A DNA stretch of 48,466 nucleotides from Nonomuraea cavernae (GTDB lineage Bacteria > Actinomycetota > Actinomycetes > Streptosporangiales > Streptosporangiaceae), in NCBI RefSeq assembly GCF_014646355.1, contig NZ_BMNH01000008.1, positions 630 through 49,095 on the forward strand, written 5' to 3'. The translations under genes were made by a program, and so were the position numbers. The notes beneath the pieces were generated by a model. It saw only the letters and a list, made by a program, of their open reading frames with translations. It was not told the DNA's origin and did no database searches. Below are positions 15,710 to 23,839 of this stretch, piece after piece (positions within the stretch are counted from its first letter, which is position 1; every line of letters begins with the position of its first letter).

Positions 15710-17449
15710 TCAGCGCACGTCAGTACCCCCTGCCTGTGTCTTGTTGATCCAGTCGGTGAGGCGGCGCAGGAAGGTCGTGGCGATGGGGGGCGGATCCTGT
15801 GCCATCACGCTCGCGTGGAAGGCGTGCGGCAGGCCCTCGTACAGGTCGAGGGTCACGTCGACGCCGGCGGACGAGGCGGCCGCGGCGAAGCGGCGGGCGT
15901 CGTCCAGCAGCACCTCCTTGGTCCCGGCCACCAACAGGAGCGGGGGCAGGCCGGACAGGTCGCCATGGAGGGGAGACTGGGGTGCCCGGTCGGCCGGGGC
16001 CCCGGCCAGGTACTGGCTGGCGACGTGTTCGGCCACGGGGCGGCTGATCACGTCCTGGCCGTCGTTGGTGTCCAGGGACCGGCTGGACAGGGTCAGGTCG
16101 GTGAGCGGGGAGATCGCGATGGCCGCGCCGGGCAGCGGGACGTCCGCTTCCTTGAGCGCCAGCAGGGCCGACAGGACGAGGGTGCCGCCCGACGACTCGC
16201 CGGACAGGATGACGCGGTCGGCGGGAACACCCTGTTCGAGCAGGCTCCGGTAGACGGCCACGACATCGTCGAGGGCGGCGGGGTACGGATCGGCGGGGGC
16301 CAGGCGCTGGTCCACCTTGAAGGCGGGGCGGCCGGTGGCCTGGGACAGACGGTGGGCCATGAGAGGTTCCAGCGCGGGCTGGGTGTGCTCGAAGCCGCCT
16401 CCGTGCACGTACAACGTGACGCCGGACTCGGTCGCCGAGCCCTCTGTGGCGGTGACCCACTGTCCTGGTACGCCGCCGGTATGGGGCAGCGCGGGCGTCA
16501 TGTCGCCGGCGAGCGGTGGCGCCTGGGAGGCCAGGCCCTGCATCTCGGCCATCACGGCCGCGTGGTCGTCGGGGGTGGTGGGGATGCGCGTGACGGTCAA
16601 GTGATCCTCGTGTCGGGGCGGTAGCGCGTTCATCAGGGGGACGAGGTGCCGTTCCTCGTAGGCGAGATGGTCTTCGATCTCGGCGATGAGCCGGTCGATC
16701 TCGGTCGTCAGGTCGGTCATCAGGTCGGCCGGCTCCGTTGAGAGCAGTGCCTGCAGGTCGTCCAGGAGGCGGGCCAGGACGGAGTGCTCGGCGTGCAACC
16801 GGTCCAGGACCGCGTCGAGCTCAGGGTGGCGGTCACGCAGGTAGGGGAACAGCCCGCCGCTTTCGTTGGTGTGGTGGTGGTGGAGCCCGCCGCACAGGGT
16901 CAGGCAGTTGACACGCAGTTGCGCGCCCAGGCGCGGACCCGAGGCGGCGGCCTCGGCGCGGATCAGGGCCAGCTCTCGCCGGAAGGTGCCGTGGATCGCC
17001 TCCAGCACGTCGCCTTCCGGCAGGTCAGGAAAGGCGTGGGAGACAGGGGTCAGCGCGACGACGGGCAGGACCCGGCCGGACTTGACCTGGTAGTCGGCCC
17101 AGCCGGGGTCGGCTTCCGCGGCATTGGCGAACAGCCGGTCGCGTTCCTCGCCGTGCAGGACGACGGCCTCGGCCTCGATCGTGAAGACGCCGGTCTCCAC
17201 AGTGACCCGAGGGTTGGCCCGCAGGTTGTGAAACCAGGCCGGGTGGTGCGGCGCGCCACCGGCCGAGGCGATGACCAGCAGGCGGCCTCCGCCATCGTGC
17301 AGGTAGCCGAGCGGGACGGTGTGACGGGCTCCCGAACGGGCTCCCGTGGTGGTCAGCAGGAGCAGCCGGGCTCCCTCGAAAGGGCCGCCCACTTGCCCGC
17401 GGTTGGCGCGGAATTCCTCGATGATCTGCTGGTTGAAGTCGTACGGCAT
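15710..17449 (-). CDS. Three-domain fusion: Ddn-like reductase, hemerythrin, alpha/beta hydrolase
   Basis: A 579-aa protein; ATG start at 17447-17449 preceded by AAGAAAGC (a further in-frame ATG upstream lacks family support). Residues 1-130 match the deazaflavin (F420)-dependent nitroreductase/Ddn family: FEGARLLLLTTTGARSG, TVPLGYLHDGG, HPAWFHNLRANP. Residues about 150-290 form a hemerythrin-like four-helix bundle with iron-ligand-type motifs (HHHHTNE, EHSVL, HLAYEERHL). Residues about 320-579 are an HSL-type alpha/beta hydrolase with oxyanion motif HGGGF (His349), nucleophile Ser419 in GESSGG and catalytic His in GLPHAFH. Ddn-hemerythrin fusions are known; adding an esterase is uncommon in my knowledge. 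A redox-linked detoxification or cleavage enzyme is a reasonable guess. Confidence 0.85.
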   Translation of the reverse strand: MPYDFNQQIIEEFRANRGQVGGPFEGARLLLLTTTGARSGARHTVPLGYLHDGGGRLLVIASAGGAPHHPAWFHNLRANPRVTVETGVFTIEAEAVVLHGEERDRLFANAAEADPGWADYQVKSGRVLPVVALTPVSHAFPDLPEGDVLEAIHGTFRRELALIRAEAAASGPRLGAQLRVNCLTLCGGLHHHHTNESGGLFPYLRDRHPELDAVLDRLHAEHSVLARLLDDLQALLSTEPADLMTDLTTEIDRLIAEIEDHLAYEERHLVPLMNALPPRHEDHLTVTRIPTTPDDHAAVMAEMQGLASQAPPLAGDMTPALPHTGGVPGQWVTATEGSATESGVTLYVHGGGFEHTQPALEPLMAHRLSQATGRPAFKVDQRLAPADPYPAALDDVVAVYRSLLEQGVPADRVILSGESSGGTLVLSALLALKEADVPLPGAAIAISPLTDLTLSSRSLDTNDGQDVISRPVAEHVASQYLAGAPADRAPQSPLHGDLSGLPPLLLVAGTKEVLLDDARRFAAAASSAGVDVTLDLYEGLPHAFHASVMAQDPPPIATTFLRRLTDWINKTQAGGTDVR

Positions 17450-17909
17450 GCTCTGCTTTCTTGGTGGGAATGGCTCGGCGGCGCGTTTTCGGGCATGACG
17501 AATCGACCACGTAGCCACGTGAAGGCCAGTGGTTTGAGGTGATGAAGAAAACGGGGGCGATTACGGACTGCGTGACGGCGATTTCGCCGACGCCGTGGGA
17601 GCGCGCGGAAGCGCGATGAGAACGATGCTTCAGATCAGGAAGTCAGGAGACGCGGCGGACCTCGCGCCCGCCCGGCGCTCACGCCGTGGCCGGGTGCCCC
17701 ACTCGCTCTTGGCCCATGGCCGACCCGGCAGTCACGATCTTTACGTTATCGCCACCTCAGGAGTGGGGCAACACTATTTACGGTGATGCGGCATTTGCGG
17801 TGACGCGGCGGGCGGCTTCGCAAGCACCTGAACCACGTCGGGCGCCCACGCCCCTTATCGAAGGCGCGAACCGCATCGCGCCTGGTCGCGTCGAACACAT
17901 GTGGATCAC
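17450..17909. other. Non-coding stretch, nothing recognised
   Basis: About 460 bases between the divergent fusion gene and the lipoprotein remnant. I see no convincing gene: the short open frames here have no ribosome site and no protein-like composition. The first 60 bases should hold the promoter of the fusion gene. Confidence 0.5.
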
Positions 17910-18466
17910 GTGAAGAGCCGCGCGCTCGCCCTCGCCATGGCCGCGGGGGCGGTGGTACTCCTGGTCTCCTACGGTTGTCAGGTGCCGCGAAGGTGGCCGA
18001 GTTGCCGACGGCGCTGACCCTGCGGCTCTGGGTCGTTTCGCCGGAGCTGTCGCAGCGGCTGGCGGACCTGGCGGGCCGCGCGGCGCGGCGGTGCGCGGAC
18101 AAGGGCCAGGGCGACAGCACCGCCGCGCGGCCCTTCGATCGCGCGGGCTGGCACGGGACGAGGCTGACGAACACCGCGGCGTGGAGCCCGGACATGGGGG
18201 ACGTGACGACTGAGGCCTACATCGTGGCCGCCCGCGGTCGCTTTCTGGCCGTGGCGTCGTGGTGGTGGCCCGTCGAGCAGGGCGGGACCGAGGACCCGCA
18301 CTGGGTGGGACAAGGGGTCGCGGCGTCCGCGTCCGCGCTGGCCGCCATCGGAGGCCGCTGGGACGGCCCTATACCCGTTCCGTCCCCCGACCACCACTAC
18401 GCAAGTCCAGGCATAGAAAACCCGGCCCACAAGGAGCCGGGTGGTATATGCCTTCACTATACATAA
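17910..18466 (+). pseudogene. Frameshifted lipoprotein of unknown function
   Basis: A GTG at 17910 opens a classic lipoprotein signal (V-K-S-R-A-L..., hydrophobic core, lipobox-like LVSYGC), but this frame stops at 18017. From about 17975 the next frame carries a well-composed 160-residue globular sequence without its own ribosome site (VAELPTALTLRLW...; WWWPVEQGGTEDPHWVG). Joining the frames with one shift between about 17975 and 18015 gives a lipoprotein of about 180 residues. Either the gene is broken or there is a sequencing error. The last codons overlap a hairpin that serves the opposite strand, so the original C-terminus may also be altered. Confidence 0.6.
18420..18442 (-). terminator. 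Intrinsic terminator of the NYN gene
   Basis: Read on the minus strand, a 7-bp stem (ACCCGGC with GCCGGGT) is followed by TTTTC, about 60 bases after the NYN stop codon. Confidence 0.65.
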
Positions 18467-18502
18467 CGTTCGTGGTCTCAGCCATCTTCCCTGTTAGCGA
18501 TG

Positions 18503-19234
18503 TCACCAGCCTGGAGGGCGGGCGTAGCCCCCAGCAGGGTCGGGGAGCTGATGGTTCCTGAAGTCTACGGCTCTTAGCTGCCTCCACCAGTGTCGACCAA
18601 CACCAACTGCGGCTTGGTCCTTGAGGGCTCCTGCCAGCTGCGCAGGCGATGGGTTGACCAGCCCGACTGGTACGTGCAGACGTGCTTGCTGTACGGGAAA
18701 CCTCAGGTCACTGTCGTTGGAGATGACCAGTGCCCCGTCGATCTTGTTCGTCAAAACGTCAATGAGCAGGTGGGAGGCTACATTGACGTCGGAGCCCTTT
18801 TCCTCGCGGTTAGCGTAGGACACCATGAACGCGGCGTTACGGACTGGGTTGTTCTGTCCGTCCTGAATCATGACTGGCCACTGCGGGGTAACCAGCTGAG
18901 GGCGTCCCCTTGCATCCTTCGTCGCGAGGGGCGCCATCTTGACGCGGGCTACGTAGTAGCCGTACTCGATCAGATCCACGCTCTTGTGGGCGAGCAAGGC
19001 TTTGAGGTAGATGTCCTGGTCGGCCTGTCCTGATGGATTCGTAGCTCCATCGATACGGGCTGTGCAGTACACAATGCGCTCAAGATGCGCCCCCGACCAG
19101 TTGATGCGAGAGCTAATCAGGGTCTGCGCCAGGCTGCGAATGTCCAGCCAGCGCCAACCCGGCGTGCTCTTGCCGCAGGCGTTACGCGCGCCGTAGTAGA
19201 GGTTGAAGCCGTCAACATAGACACCTATCCGCAC
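18503..19234 (-). CDS. NYN-domain (PIN-like) putative ribonuclease
   Basis: A 243-aa protein of the NYN/LabA-DUF88 type, a PIN-fold nuclease family acting on RNA. The N-terminal strand RIGVYVDGFNLYYGA carries the first catalytic Asp (D9); the central E-E-K-G-S-D-V-N segment and the ALVISNDSDL motif supply further acidic metal ligands. The C-terminal 60 residues are unassigned. Base composition is clearly lower in GC than the neighbours and codon use is less biased, suggesting transfer. It is flanked by its own terminator on one side and a repeat-rich AT-rich promoter and tRNA-Pro on the other. Such genes are common as cargo in actinobacterial mobile islands, possibly with anti-phage or toxin roles. 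Confidence 0.85.
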   Translation of the reverse strand: MRIGVYVDGFNLYYGARNACGKSTPGWRWLDIRSLAQTLISSRINWSGAHLERIVYCTARIDGATNPSGQADQDIYLKALLAHKSVDLIEYGYYVARVKMAPLATKDARGRPQLVTPQWPVMIQDGQNNPVRNAAFMVSYANREEKGSDVNVASHLLIDVLTNKIDGALVISNDSDLRFPVQQARLHVPVGLVNPSPAQLAGALKDQAAVGVGRHWWRQLRAVDFRNHQLPDPAGGYARPPGW

Positions 19235-19388
19235 CGTTAAAAGTTAGCAGTTGGCAAGGCAACTTTTTACGGTCCGTACCGTGGTCGTCGCAGACGTCCT
19301 GGCTGTGGCTCGAACGTCAACCTAGAGCGGTCAGGGCGTCAGCAGCAGAGGTGGTAGTCACGCAGTTAGTCACTCAGAAGACAAGAGA
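19235..19388 (-). promoter_or_regulatory. AT-rich promoter/operator region of the NYN gene
   Basis: Immediately upstream of the NYN ATG lies an AT-rich dyad: AAAAGTT at about 19241 and AACTTTT at about 19260 flank AGCAGTTGGCAAGGC, which itself contains a short GTTGGC/GCCAAC-type symmetry. This looks like an operator overlapping the promoter. Beyond it I see nothing else. Confidence 0.45.
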
Positions 19389-19415
19389 GGCCGCTTCCGA
19401 TCTTCGGAAGCGGCC
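19389..19415. terminator. Terminator after tRNA-Pro
   Basis: A perfect 12-bp stem (GGCCGCTTCCGA with its complement) around a TCT loop, 20 bases downstream of the tRNA 3' end on the minus strand. Confidence 0.8.
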
Positions 19416-19435
19416 TTCTACCTGCGGCTACTCTG

Positions 19436-19509
19436 TCGGGGTGGCGGGATTTGAACCCACGACCTCTTCGTCCCGAACGAAGCGCGCTGCCAAGCTGCGC
19501 TACACCCCG
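19436..19509 (-). tRNA. tRNA-Pro (anticodon CGG)
   Basis: A 74-base cloverleaf on the minus strand. The acceptor stem pairs CGGGGTG with CACCCCG and leaves an A discriminator; the T arm contains GGTTCAAATCC; the anticodon stem CTTCG/CGAAG encloses the loop TTCGGGA, giving anticodon CGG. CCA is not encoded. The 3' end faces the low-GC NYN gene, the usual geometry for integration next to a tRNA, but no duplicated 3' end was found. Confidence 0.95.
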
Positions 19510-19593
19510 GTGCACGCCGTCTTGCACGTGCTTGGGAAAGTCTAGCGGACTTCGAGGGCGCTTGTGACCGCGTCCGCCCCGCGCCCGCCCGCC

Positions 19594-20487
19594 TCAGCGC
19601 CGGGGAAGCAGCGTGAGCAGCGTGGCCTCCGGGAAGCAGGCGAACCGGGCCGGGGCGTACGGGGAGGTGCCGAGGCCGGCCGAGACGTGCAGCCAGGCGG
19701 CGTCGTGGCGGCTCAGCCCCTTCACACGGGCCCGATCGATGCCGCAGTTGGTGACGAGGGCGCCGTAGAACGGGATGCAGAGCTGCCCGCCGTGCGTGTG
19801 GCCGGCCAGCAGGAGCTGGTAGCCGTCGGCGGCGAAGCGGGTCATGTTGCGGGGCTCGGGGGAGTGCATGACGCCGAGCCGGAGGTCGGCGTCGGCGGGA
19901 GCGGGACCGGCGACGAGGTCGTAGCGGTCACGGTCGATGTGGGAGTCGTGGATGCCGGCCACGGCCACGTCGAGGTCGCCGACCTTGACGCGGGCGGTGG
20001 TGTTGTTCATGTCGAGCCAGCCCTCGGCCGCCATGCCCGCGCCGAGCTCCTCCCACGGGAGCGTGGGGATGTGCTGGCGGCGTTCGCTCTTGGAGGTGCG
20101 CCACAGGTAGCGGAAGGGGTTCTTCGGCTTGGGGGCGTAGAGGTCGTTGGACCCGTACACGAACAGGCCGGGGCGCGAGAGCAGCGGCTCCAGGGCGTGC
20201 AGGAGCGAGGGGACGGCGTCAGGGTGGGCGATGGAGTCGCCCGTGTTGACGACCAGGTCGGGCCGTAGGGCGCCGAGCGAGCGGACCCAGTTGATCAGCA
20301 TGCTGCGCCGGGGCGTCAGGTGCAGATCGGTCAGATGCAGGATGCGTACGGGACGCTGCCCGCGCTCCAGGACCGGCACGTCGAAGCGGCGCAGCCGGAA
20401 CGAGTTGCGCTCGACGACCGAGGCGTAGCCGACCCCGGCCAGGCCGAGACCGAGCATGGACAGTGGCACCGCGACGGCTTTCCTCAC
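19594..20487 (-). CDS. Membrane-anchored metallophosphoesterase
   Basis: A 297-aa calcineurin-like phosphoesterase. The start is taken as GTG at 20485-20487, giving an N-terminal membrane helix (about residues 5-22). Metal-binding motifs appear in order: HLTDLHL (D-x-H), VVNTGDSI (G-D), GLFVYGSND (the usual G-N-H-D with Ser and no His), and AGHTHGGQ (G-H-x-H). The change of GNHD to GSND removes the histidine that stabilises the transition state in many members, but occurs in the YaeI-like actinobacterial subgroup, as far as I recall. Substrate unknown; a phospholipid or wall precursor is possible. It is divergent from the YqeY gene. Confidence 0.88.
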   Translation of the reverse strand: MRKAVAVPLSMLGLGLAGVGYASVVERNSFRLRRFDVPVLERGQRPVRILHLTDLHLTPRRSMLINWVRSLGALRPDLVVNTGDSIAHPDAVPSLLHALEPLLSRPGLFVYGSNDLYAPKPKNPFRYLWRTSKSERRQHIPTLPWEELGAGMAAEGWLDMNNTTARVKVGDLDVAVAGIHDSHIDRDRYDLVAGPAPADADLRLGVMHSPEPRNMTRFAADGYQLLLAGHTHGGQLCIPFYGALVTNCGIDRARVKGLSRHDAAWLHVSAGLGTSPYAPARFACFPEATLLTLLPRR

Positions 20488-20546
20488 GTACTCATGATGC
20501 CCGACATCCGGCGCGAGCCGTTCGCCCAGACGGCAAGATGGACCGC

Positions 20547-21002
20547 ATGAGTGCATTGAAAGACAAGCTGAAGGCCGATCTGACGGCTTCGCTGAAGAAC
20601 CGGGACGAGGTACGTCTCCGGACTATCCGCATGGCACTGGCCGCGGTGAACGTGGAGGAGGTCGCCGGAAAGCAGGCCCGCGAGCTCTCCGACGACGAGG
20701 TCATCAAGGTGCTGACCAAGGAGGCCAAGAAGCGGCGCGAGGCGGCCGAGGCGTTCGGCAACGCCGGGCGTGCCGAGCAGGCCCAGGCGGAGCTCGACGA
20801 GCAGGCCGTGCTGGAGGAGTACCTTCCGGCGCAGCTGTCCGACGAGGAGTTGGGGCGGCTCGTGGACGAGGCGGTCGCCGAGACCGGCGCCTCCGGTCCG
20901 CAGGCCATGGGGCAGGTCATGAAGGTCGTCAACCCGAAGGTCGCGGGCCGGGCCGAAGGGGGACGGGTCGCCGCGGCCGTCCGCGCGCGGCTCTCCGGTT
21001 AG
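20547..21002 (+). CDS. GatB/YqeY-domain protein
   Basis: A 151-aa soluble helical protein of the YqeY family, related to the C-terminal tRNA-binding domain of GatB. The start chosen (MSALKDKLKADL) fits the conserved family opening; an ATG nine bases earlier is also in frame. Family hallmarks visible: LRTIRMALAAV, VLTKEAKKRREA, LEEYLPAQLSDEEL and the C-terminal PQAMGQVMKVVNPKVAGRA. Its cellular role is not firmly established; a link to tRNA-dependent amidation or general tRNA binding is assumed from the fold. It is convergent with the PBP gene, separated by a perfect hairpin. Confidence 0.92.
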   Translation: MSALKDKLKADLTASLKNRDEVRLRTIRMALAAVNVEEVAGKQARELSDDEVIKVLTKEAKKRREAAEAFGNAGRAEQAQAELDEQAVLEEYLPAQLSDEELGRLVDEAVAETGASGPQAMGQVMKVVNPKVAGRAEGGRVAAAVRARLSG

Positions 21003-21009
21003 CGCCGGT

Positions 21010-21037
21010 GAGGCCTCCGCGTCGCCGCGGAGGCCTC
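21010..21037. terminator. Bidirectional terminator hairpin
   Basis: A perfect 12-bp stem (GAGGCCTCCGCG with its complement) with a TCGC loop in the 42-base gap between convergent genes. Confidence 0.8.
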
Positions 21038-21044
21038 GCGGGGC

Positions 21045-23339
21045 TCAGCCGCGGCCCCGGCCGCGGTTGCCGCGCTCGAACGGGTTGTCGTCGTTCAGGT
21101 CGAACTGGTCGTTGAGCTGGTCCATGAGGTCGGGCCCGCCGTCCTCGCGCTTCTTCTTGGGCTTGGGCGCGCAGACGTCGGTGCAGCCGCCGAAGCGTGC
21201 CTGGTTGACCGGGGTGAACTTGACGGGTTCGATGCCCTTCAGCGCGTCGATCATCGAGTATTTCCAGACGGCCCCGGAGATGGTCGCGCCGTAGACGTAG
21301 TCGTAGTGGCGCCCCTTGATGACGACGTTGGTCAGGTCATGGCCGAACGCGCCGCGCGGGTCGCCGAGGCTGACCGCGGACGCAAGGTTGGGGGTGTAGC
21401 CGGCGAACCAGGCGGCCGTGTAGCCGTCGGTGGTGCCGGTCTTGCCCGCCGCGTCACGGCCGATGCCGCCCACCCCGGTCATCGTGCCCTTGGTGAAGAC
21501 GCCGGACAGGATGCCGCTGACCGCGTCGGCGACCTCGGGGTCCATGACCTTCGAGCACTTGGGCTTGAACTGCTTGGCCTTGCCGTTGCGATCCTTGATC
21601 TCGGTGATCGCCAGCGGTGTGCAGTACTGGCCGCGGGAGGCGAAGACGGCGTAGGTGTTGGCCACCGTGACCGGGTCGACCTCGTTGACGCCGAGCGTGA
21701 ACGTCTCGACCTCGCGGAGCTTTCCGCCGTCTGCCCGCTTGAGCCCGAGGCGCTTGGCCAGCTTGACCACCTTGCAGAGGGTGACCCGCTCCTCGAGCTT
21801 CAGGAAGAACGTGTTGACCGAGCCCCAGGTGCCGGACTGCAGGGTCTTGAAGCCGCCGCCGCCCTCACTGGAGTTGCGCACCTCGTGGGTGGGGTCGCCG
21901 ACCCGGTTGCCCTTGCAGTCGCGGAAGGAGCCGTAGCTGGCCGCGGTGTAGCCGGCGGGCGAGGGGAAGCCGTCGTTGTACTTCATCCCCTCCTCCAGCG
22001 CGGCGGCGAGGGTGTACGGCTTGGCGGTGGAGCCCTGCTGGAAGCCGCTGCCACCTCCGTGCTTGGCGTCGGCGACGACGTTGTAGCTGATCTCGTTCTT
22101 CTTCTTGTTGCCGCCGAACTTGCGGGAGGCGGCCATGGCCTTGATCTCGCCGGTGCCCGGCACGATCATCGCCTGCGCGGCGACCGGCTTGTCCTTGGTG
22201 CTGACGTACCTCTTGATCGCCTTGTCGGCGGCGGCCTGCATCTTCGGGTCGATCGTGGTCTTGATCGTCAGACCGCCGCGCTGGAGCAGGCGCAGTCGCT
22301 CCTTCGGAGTCTTGCCGAACTCCTCGTTGGTGAGGATCTCGTTCTGGACGTAGAGGCAGAAGTACGGGTATTTACTGACCTCGCAGCCGCCGGGCACCTT
22401 GACGTCCTTGAAGCCGAGCTTCTTGGCCTTGGCCTCGGTCGCCTCCTGCGGCGTGATCTTGCCGAGCTCGGCCATCCGGTCGAGCACGACGTTGCGCCGT
22501 TCGAGCAGCGCGGCCCGGGACTTCTTGTTCACGTTGGGGTCGGTGCGCGCGGGGTTCTGGACGGCTCCGGCGAGCGTGGCCGCCTCGACGAGGTTGAGCT
22601 CGGAGGCGGGCTTGGCGAAGAAGCGCTTGGCCGCGGCCTGGATGCCGTGGGCGCCGGCGCCGAAGTAGGCGATGTTGAGGTACTTCTCCAGGATCTGGTC
22701 CTTGGAGTACTTCTTCTCCATGGCCATGGCGTAGCGCAGCTCGTTGAGCTTGCGGGAGACGGTCGGCGCGATGGCCGCCTGCTGCTCCTCGGGCGTCTCC
22801 GCGGCGTTGACCAGCACCTGCTTGACGTACTGCTGGGTGATCGAGGATCCGCCCTGCGTCACGCCGCCGGTGGTCAGGTTCTTGACCAGGGCTCGGGCGG
22901 TGCCCTCGATGTCGATCGGTCCGTGCTGGTAGTAGCGGAAGTCCTCGATCGAGATCAGCGCCGTCTGCATGATCGGAGCGACCTTGTCGAGCTCCACCGA
23001 CTGGCGGTTCTCGTAGTAGAACTGCGCGATCTGCTTGCCGTTGGCGTCCTGGAGCACTGTGCGCTCGGGCAGCGGAGGCTCGTTGAGCTCCTCCGGTTTG
23101 AGGTTGATCCCCTCCATCGCGGACTTCGCGGTGACGCCCGCACCGCCGACGGCGGGCAGTGCCACGGCGGCCGTCAGCACCCCTGCGGCCACACCCGCGG
23201 CGATCAGCCGCGTGACGTTCAAGAACGCTGATGATCGATCTTTGCCCTGAGCTTGCACAAGGACCAGGGTACGTCGAAAGAGTGACCTTATCGGCAACTC
23301 GTCACCATTTCGCCTTGACTGACGGGGGTGACTAGTCAT
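21045..23339 (-). CDS. Bifunctional penicillin-binding protein (class A PBP)
   Basis: A 764-aa membrane-bound peptidoglycan synthase. One signal-anchor helix lies at about residues 43-66. The transglycosylase domain has its catalytic Glu132 in IEDFRYYQHGPID and the GGSSITQQYVKQ motif. The transpeptidase domain shows the active-site Ser437 in GSTAKPYTL, the SVN motif in WGSVNTFFL, and KTGTTDGYTAAWFAGY from Lys633. The C-terminus is short, charged and Gly/Arg-rich, without PASTA repeats, unlike M. tuberculosis PonA2, which holds the same genomic position. The start is uncertain: ATG 23337-23339 follows GGTGGAG, while an in-frame GTG at 23258 would remove 27 non-conserved residues. It is divergent from wblA. 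Confidence 0.95.
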   Translation of the reverse strand: MTSHPRQSRRNGDELPIRSLFRRTLVLVQAQGKDRSSAFLNVTRLIAAGVAAGVLTAAVALPAVGGAGVTAKSAMEGINLKPEELNEPPLPERTVLQDANGKQIAQFYYENRQSVELDKVAPIMQTALISIEDFRYYQHGPIDIEGTARALVKNLTTGGVTQGGSSITQQYVKQVLVNAAETPEEQQAAIAPTVSRKLNELRYAMAMEKKYSKDQILEKYLNIAYFGAGAHGIQAAAKRFFAKPASELNLVEAATLAGAVQNPARTDPNVNKKSRAALLERRNVVLDRMAELGKITPQEATEAKAKKLGFKDVKVPGGCEVSKYPYFCLYVQNEILTNEEFGKTPKERLRLLQRGGLTIKTTIDPKMQAAADKAIKRYVSTKDKPVAAQAMIVPGTGEIKAMAASRKFGGNKKKNEISYNVVADAKHGGGSGFQQGSTAKPYTLAAALEEGMKYNDGFPSPAGYTAASYGSFRDCKGNRVGDPTHEVRNSSEGGGGFKTLQSGTWGSVNTFFLKLEERVTLCKVVKLAKRLGLKRADGGKLREVETFTLGVNEVDPVTVANTYAVFASRGQYCTPLAITEIKDRNGKAKQFKPKCSKVMDPEVADAVSGILSGVFTKGTMTGVGGIGRDAAGKTGTTDGYTAAWFAGYTPNLASAVSLGDPRGAFGHDLTNVVIKGRHYDYVYGATISGAVWKYSMIDALKGIEPVKFTPVNQARFGGCTDVCAPKPKKKREDGGPDLMDQLNDQFDLNDDNPFERGNRGRGRG

Positions 23340-23499
23340 TCCCGGTCAACACTCCACCTAGAAATTGGTCCTCTGGGGTCTGTCGGCCCGAACGTCTAGT
23401 TGCGTACGTTCTCCTCTGCGGCAACTGAATACGGAGGCTCGGCGCCCGCGCCCGTCGGCCCCAAATGACGACTGACCACCTAAGGGGAGTGGGGTCGAA

Positions 23500-23796
23500 A
23501 TGTGGATCACGGATTGGACCTCCCGTGCCGCCTGTCGGGGTGCGGACCCGGACGCGCTGTTCGTCCAAGGTGCCGCCCAAAACAGGGCAAAGCTGATCTG
23601 CCGAGGATGCCCGGTCCGTACCGAATGCCTCGCCGATGCGCTGGACAACCGCATCGAGTTCGGGGTGTGGGGCGGTATGACCGAACGTGAGCGCCGGGCT
23701 CTCCTGAGGCGGCGACCGGACGTGGACTCGTGGCGTGAGCTGCTCGAGTCCGCCAAAGAAGAGTACGAACGGACCAACGAGCTGATCGCGGGCTGA
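23500..23796 (+). CDS. wblA: WhiB-family iron-sulfur regulator, WblA/WhiB4 orthologue
   Basis: A 98-aa regulator. Four cysteines in the WhiB pattern bind a [4Fe-4S] cluster: Cys12, Cys34, Cys37 and Cys43, followed by the beta-turn GVWGG and a basic RERRALLRR stretch for DNA binding. The start follows TAAGGGGAGTGGGG. In Streptomyces WblA helps control the switch to sporulation and antibiotic production; in M. tuberculosis WhiB4 is a redox-responsive regulator. Orthology is judged from position: divergent from a class A PBP and convergent with two ArsA-like ATPases, exactly as around Rv3681c and SCO3579 as I recall. It ends before a strong hairpin shared with the ATPase operon. Confidence 0.93.
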   Translation: MWITDWTSRAACRGADPDALFVQGAAQNRAKLICRGCPVRTECLADALDNRIEFGVWGGMTERERRALLRRRPDVDSWRELLESAKEEYERTNELIAG

Positions 23797-23809
23797 TCCA
23801 GCCCGGAGC

Positions 23810-23837
23810 GTACGGCCGGCGATCTCGCCGGCCGTAC
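23810..23837. terminator. Bidirectional terminator hairpin
   Basis: A perfect 13-bp stem (GTACGGCCGGCGA with its complement) around a TC loop fills the 43-base gap between wblA and the convergent ATPase gene. Confidence 0.8.
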
Positions 23838-23839
23838 TC

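Noticed and set aside
19436..19509. tRNA-Pro as a proven attachment site of an integrated island
   Set aside because: No second copy of the tRNA 3' end and no integrase gene were found in the window; only composition hints at insertion.
21306..23231. A 641-codon open frame opposite the PBP gene (and similar long frames at 34037-36358 and 24104-25006)
   Set aside because: Shadow frames caused by high GC at third positions of the real gene; no ribosome sites, no domains, composition not protein-like.
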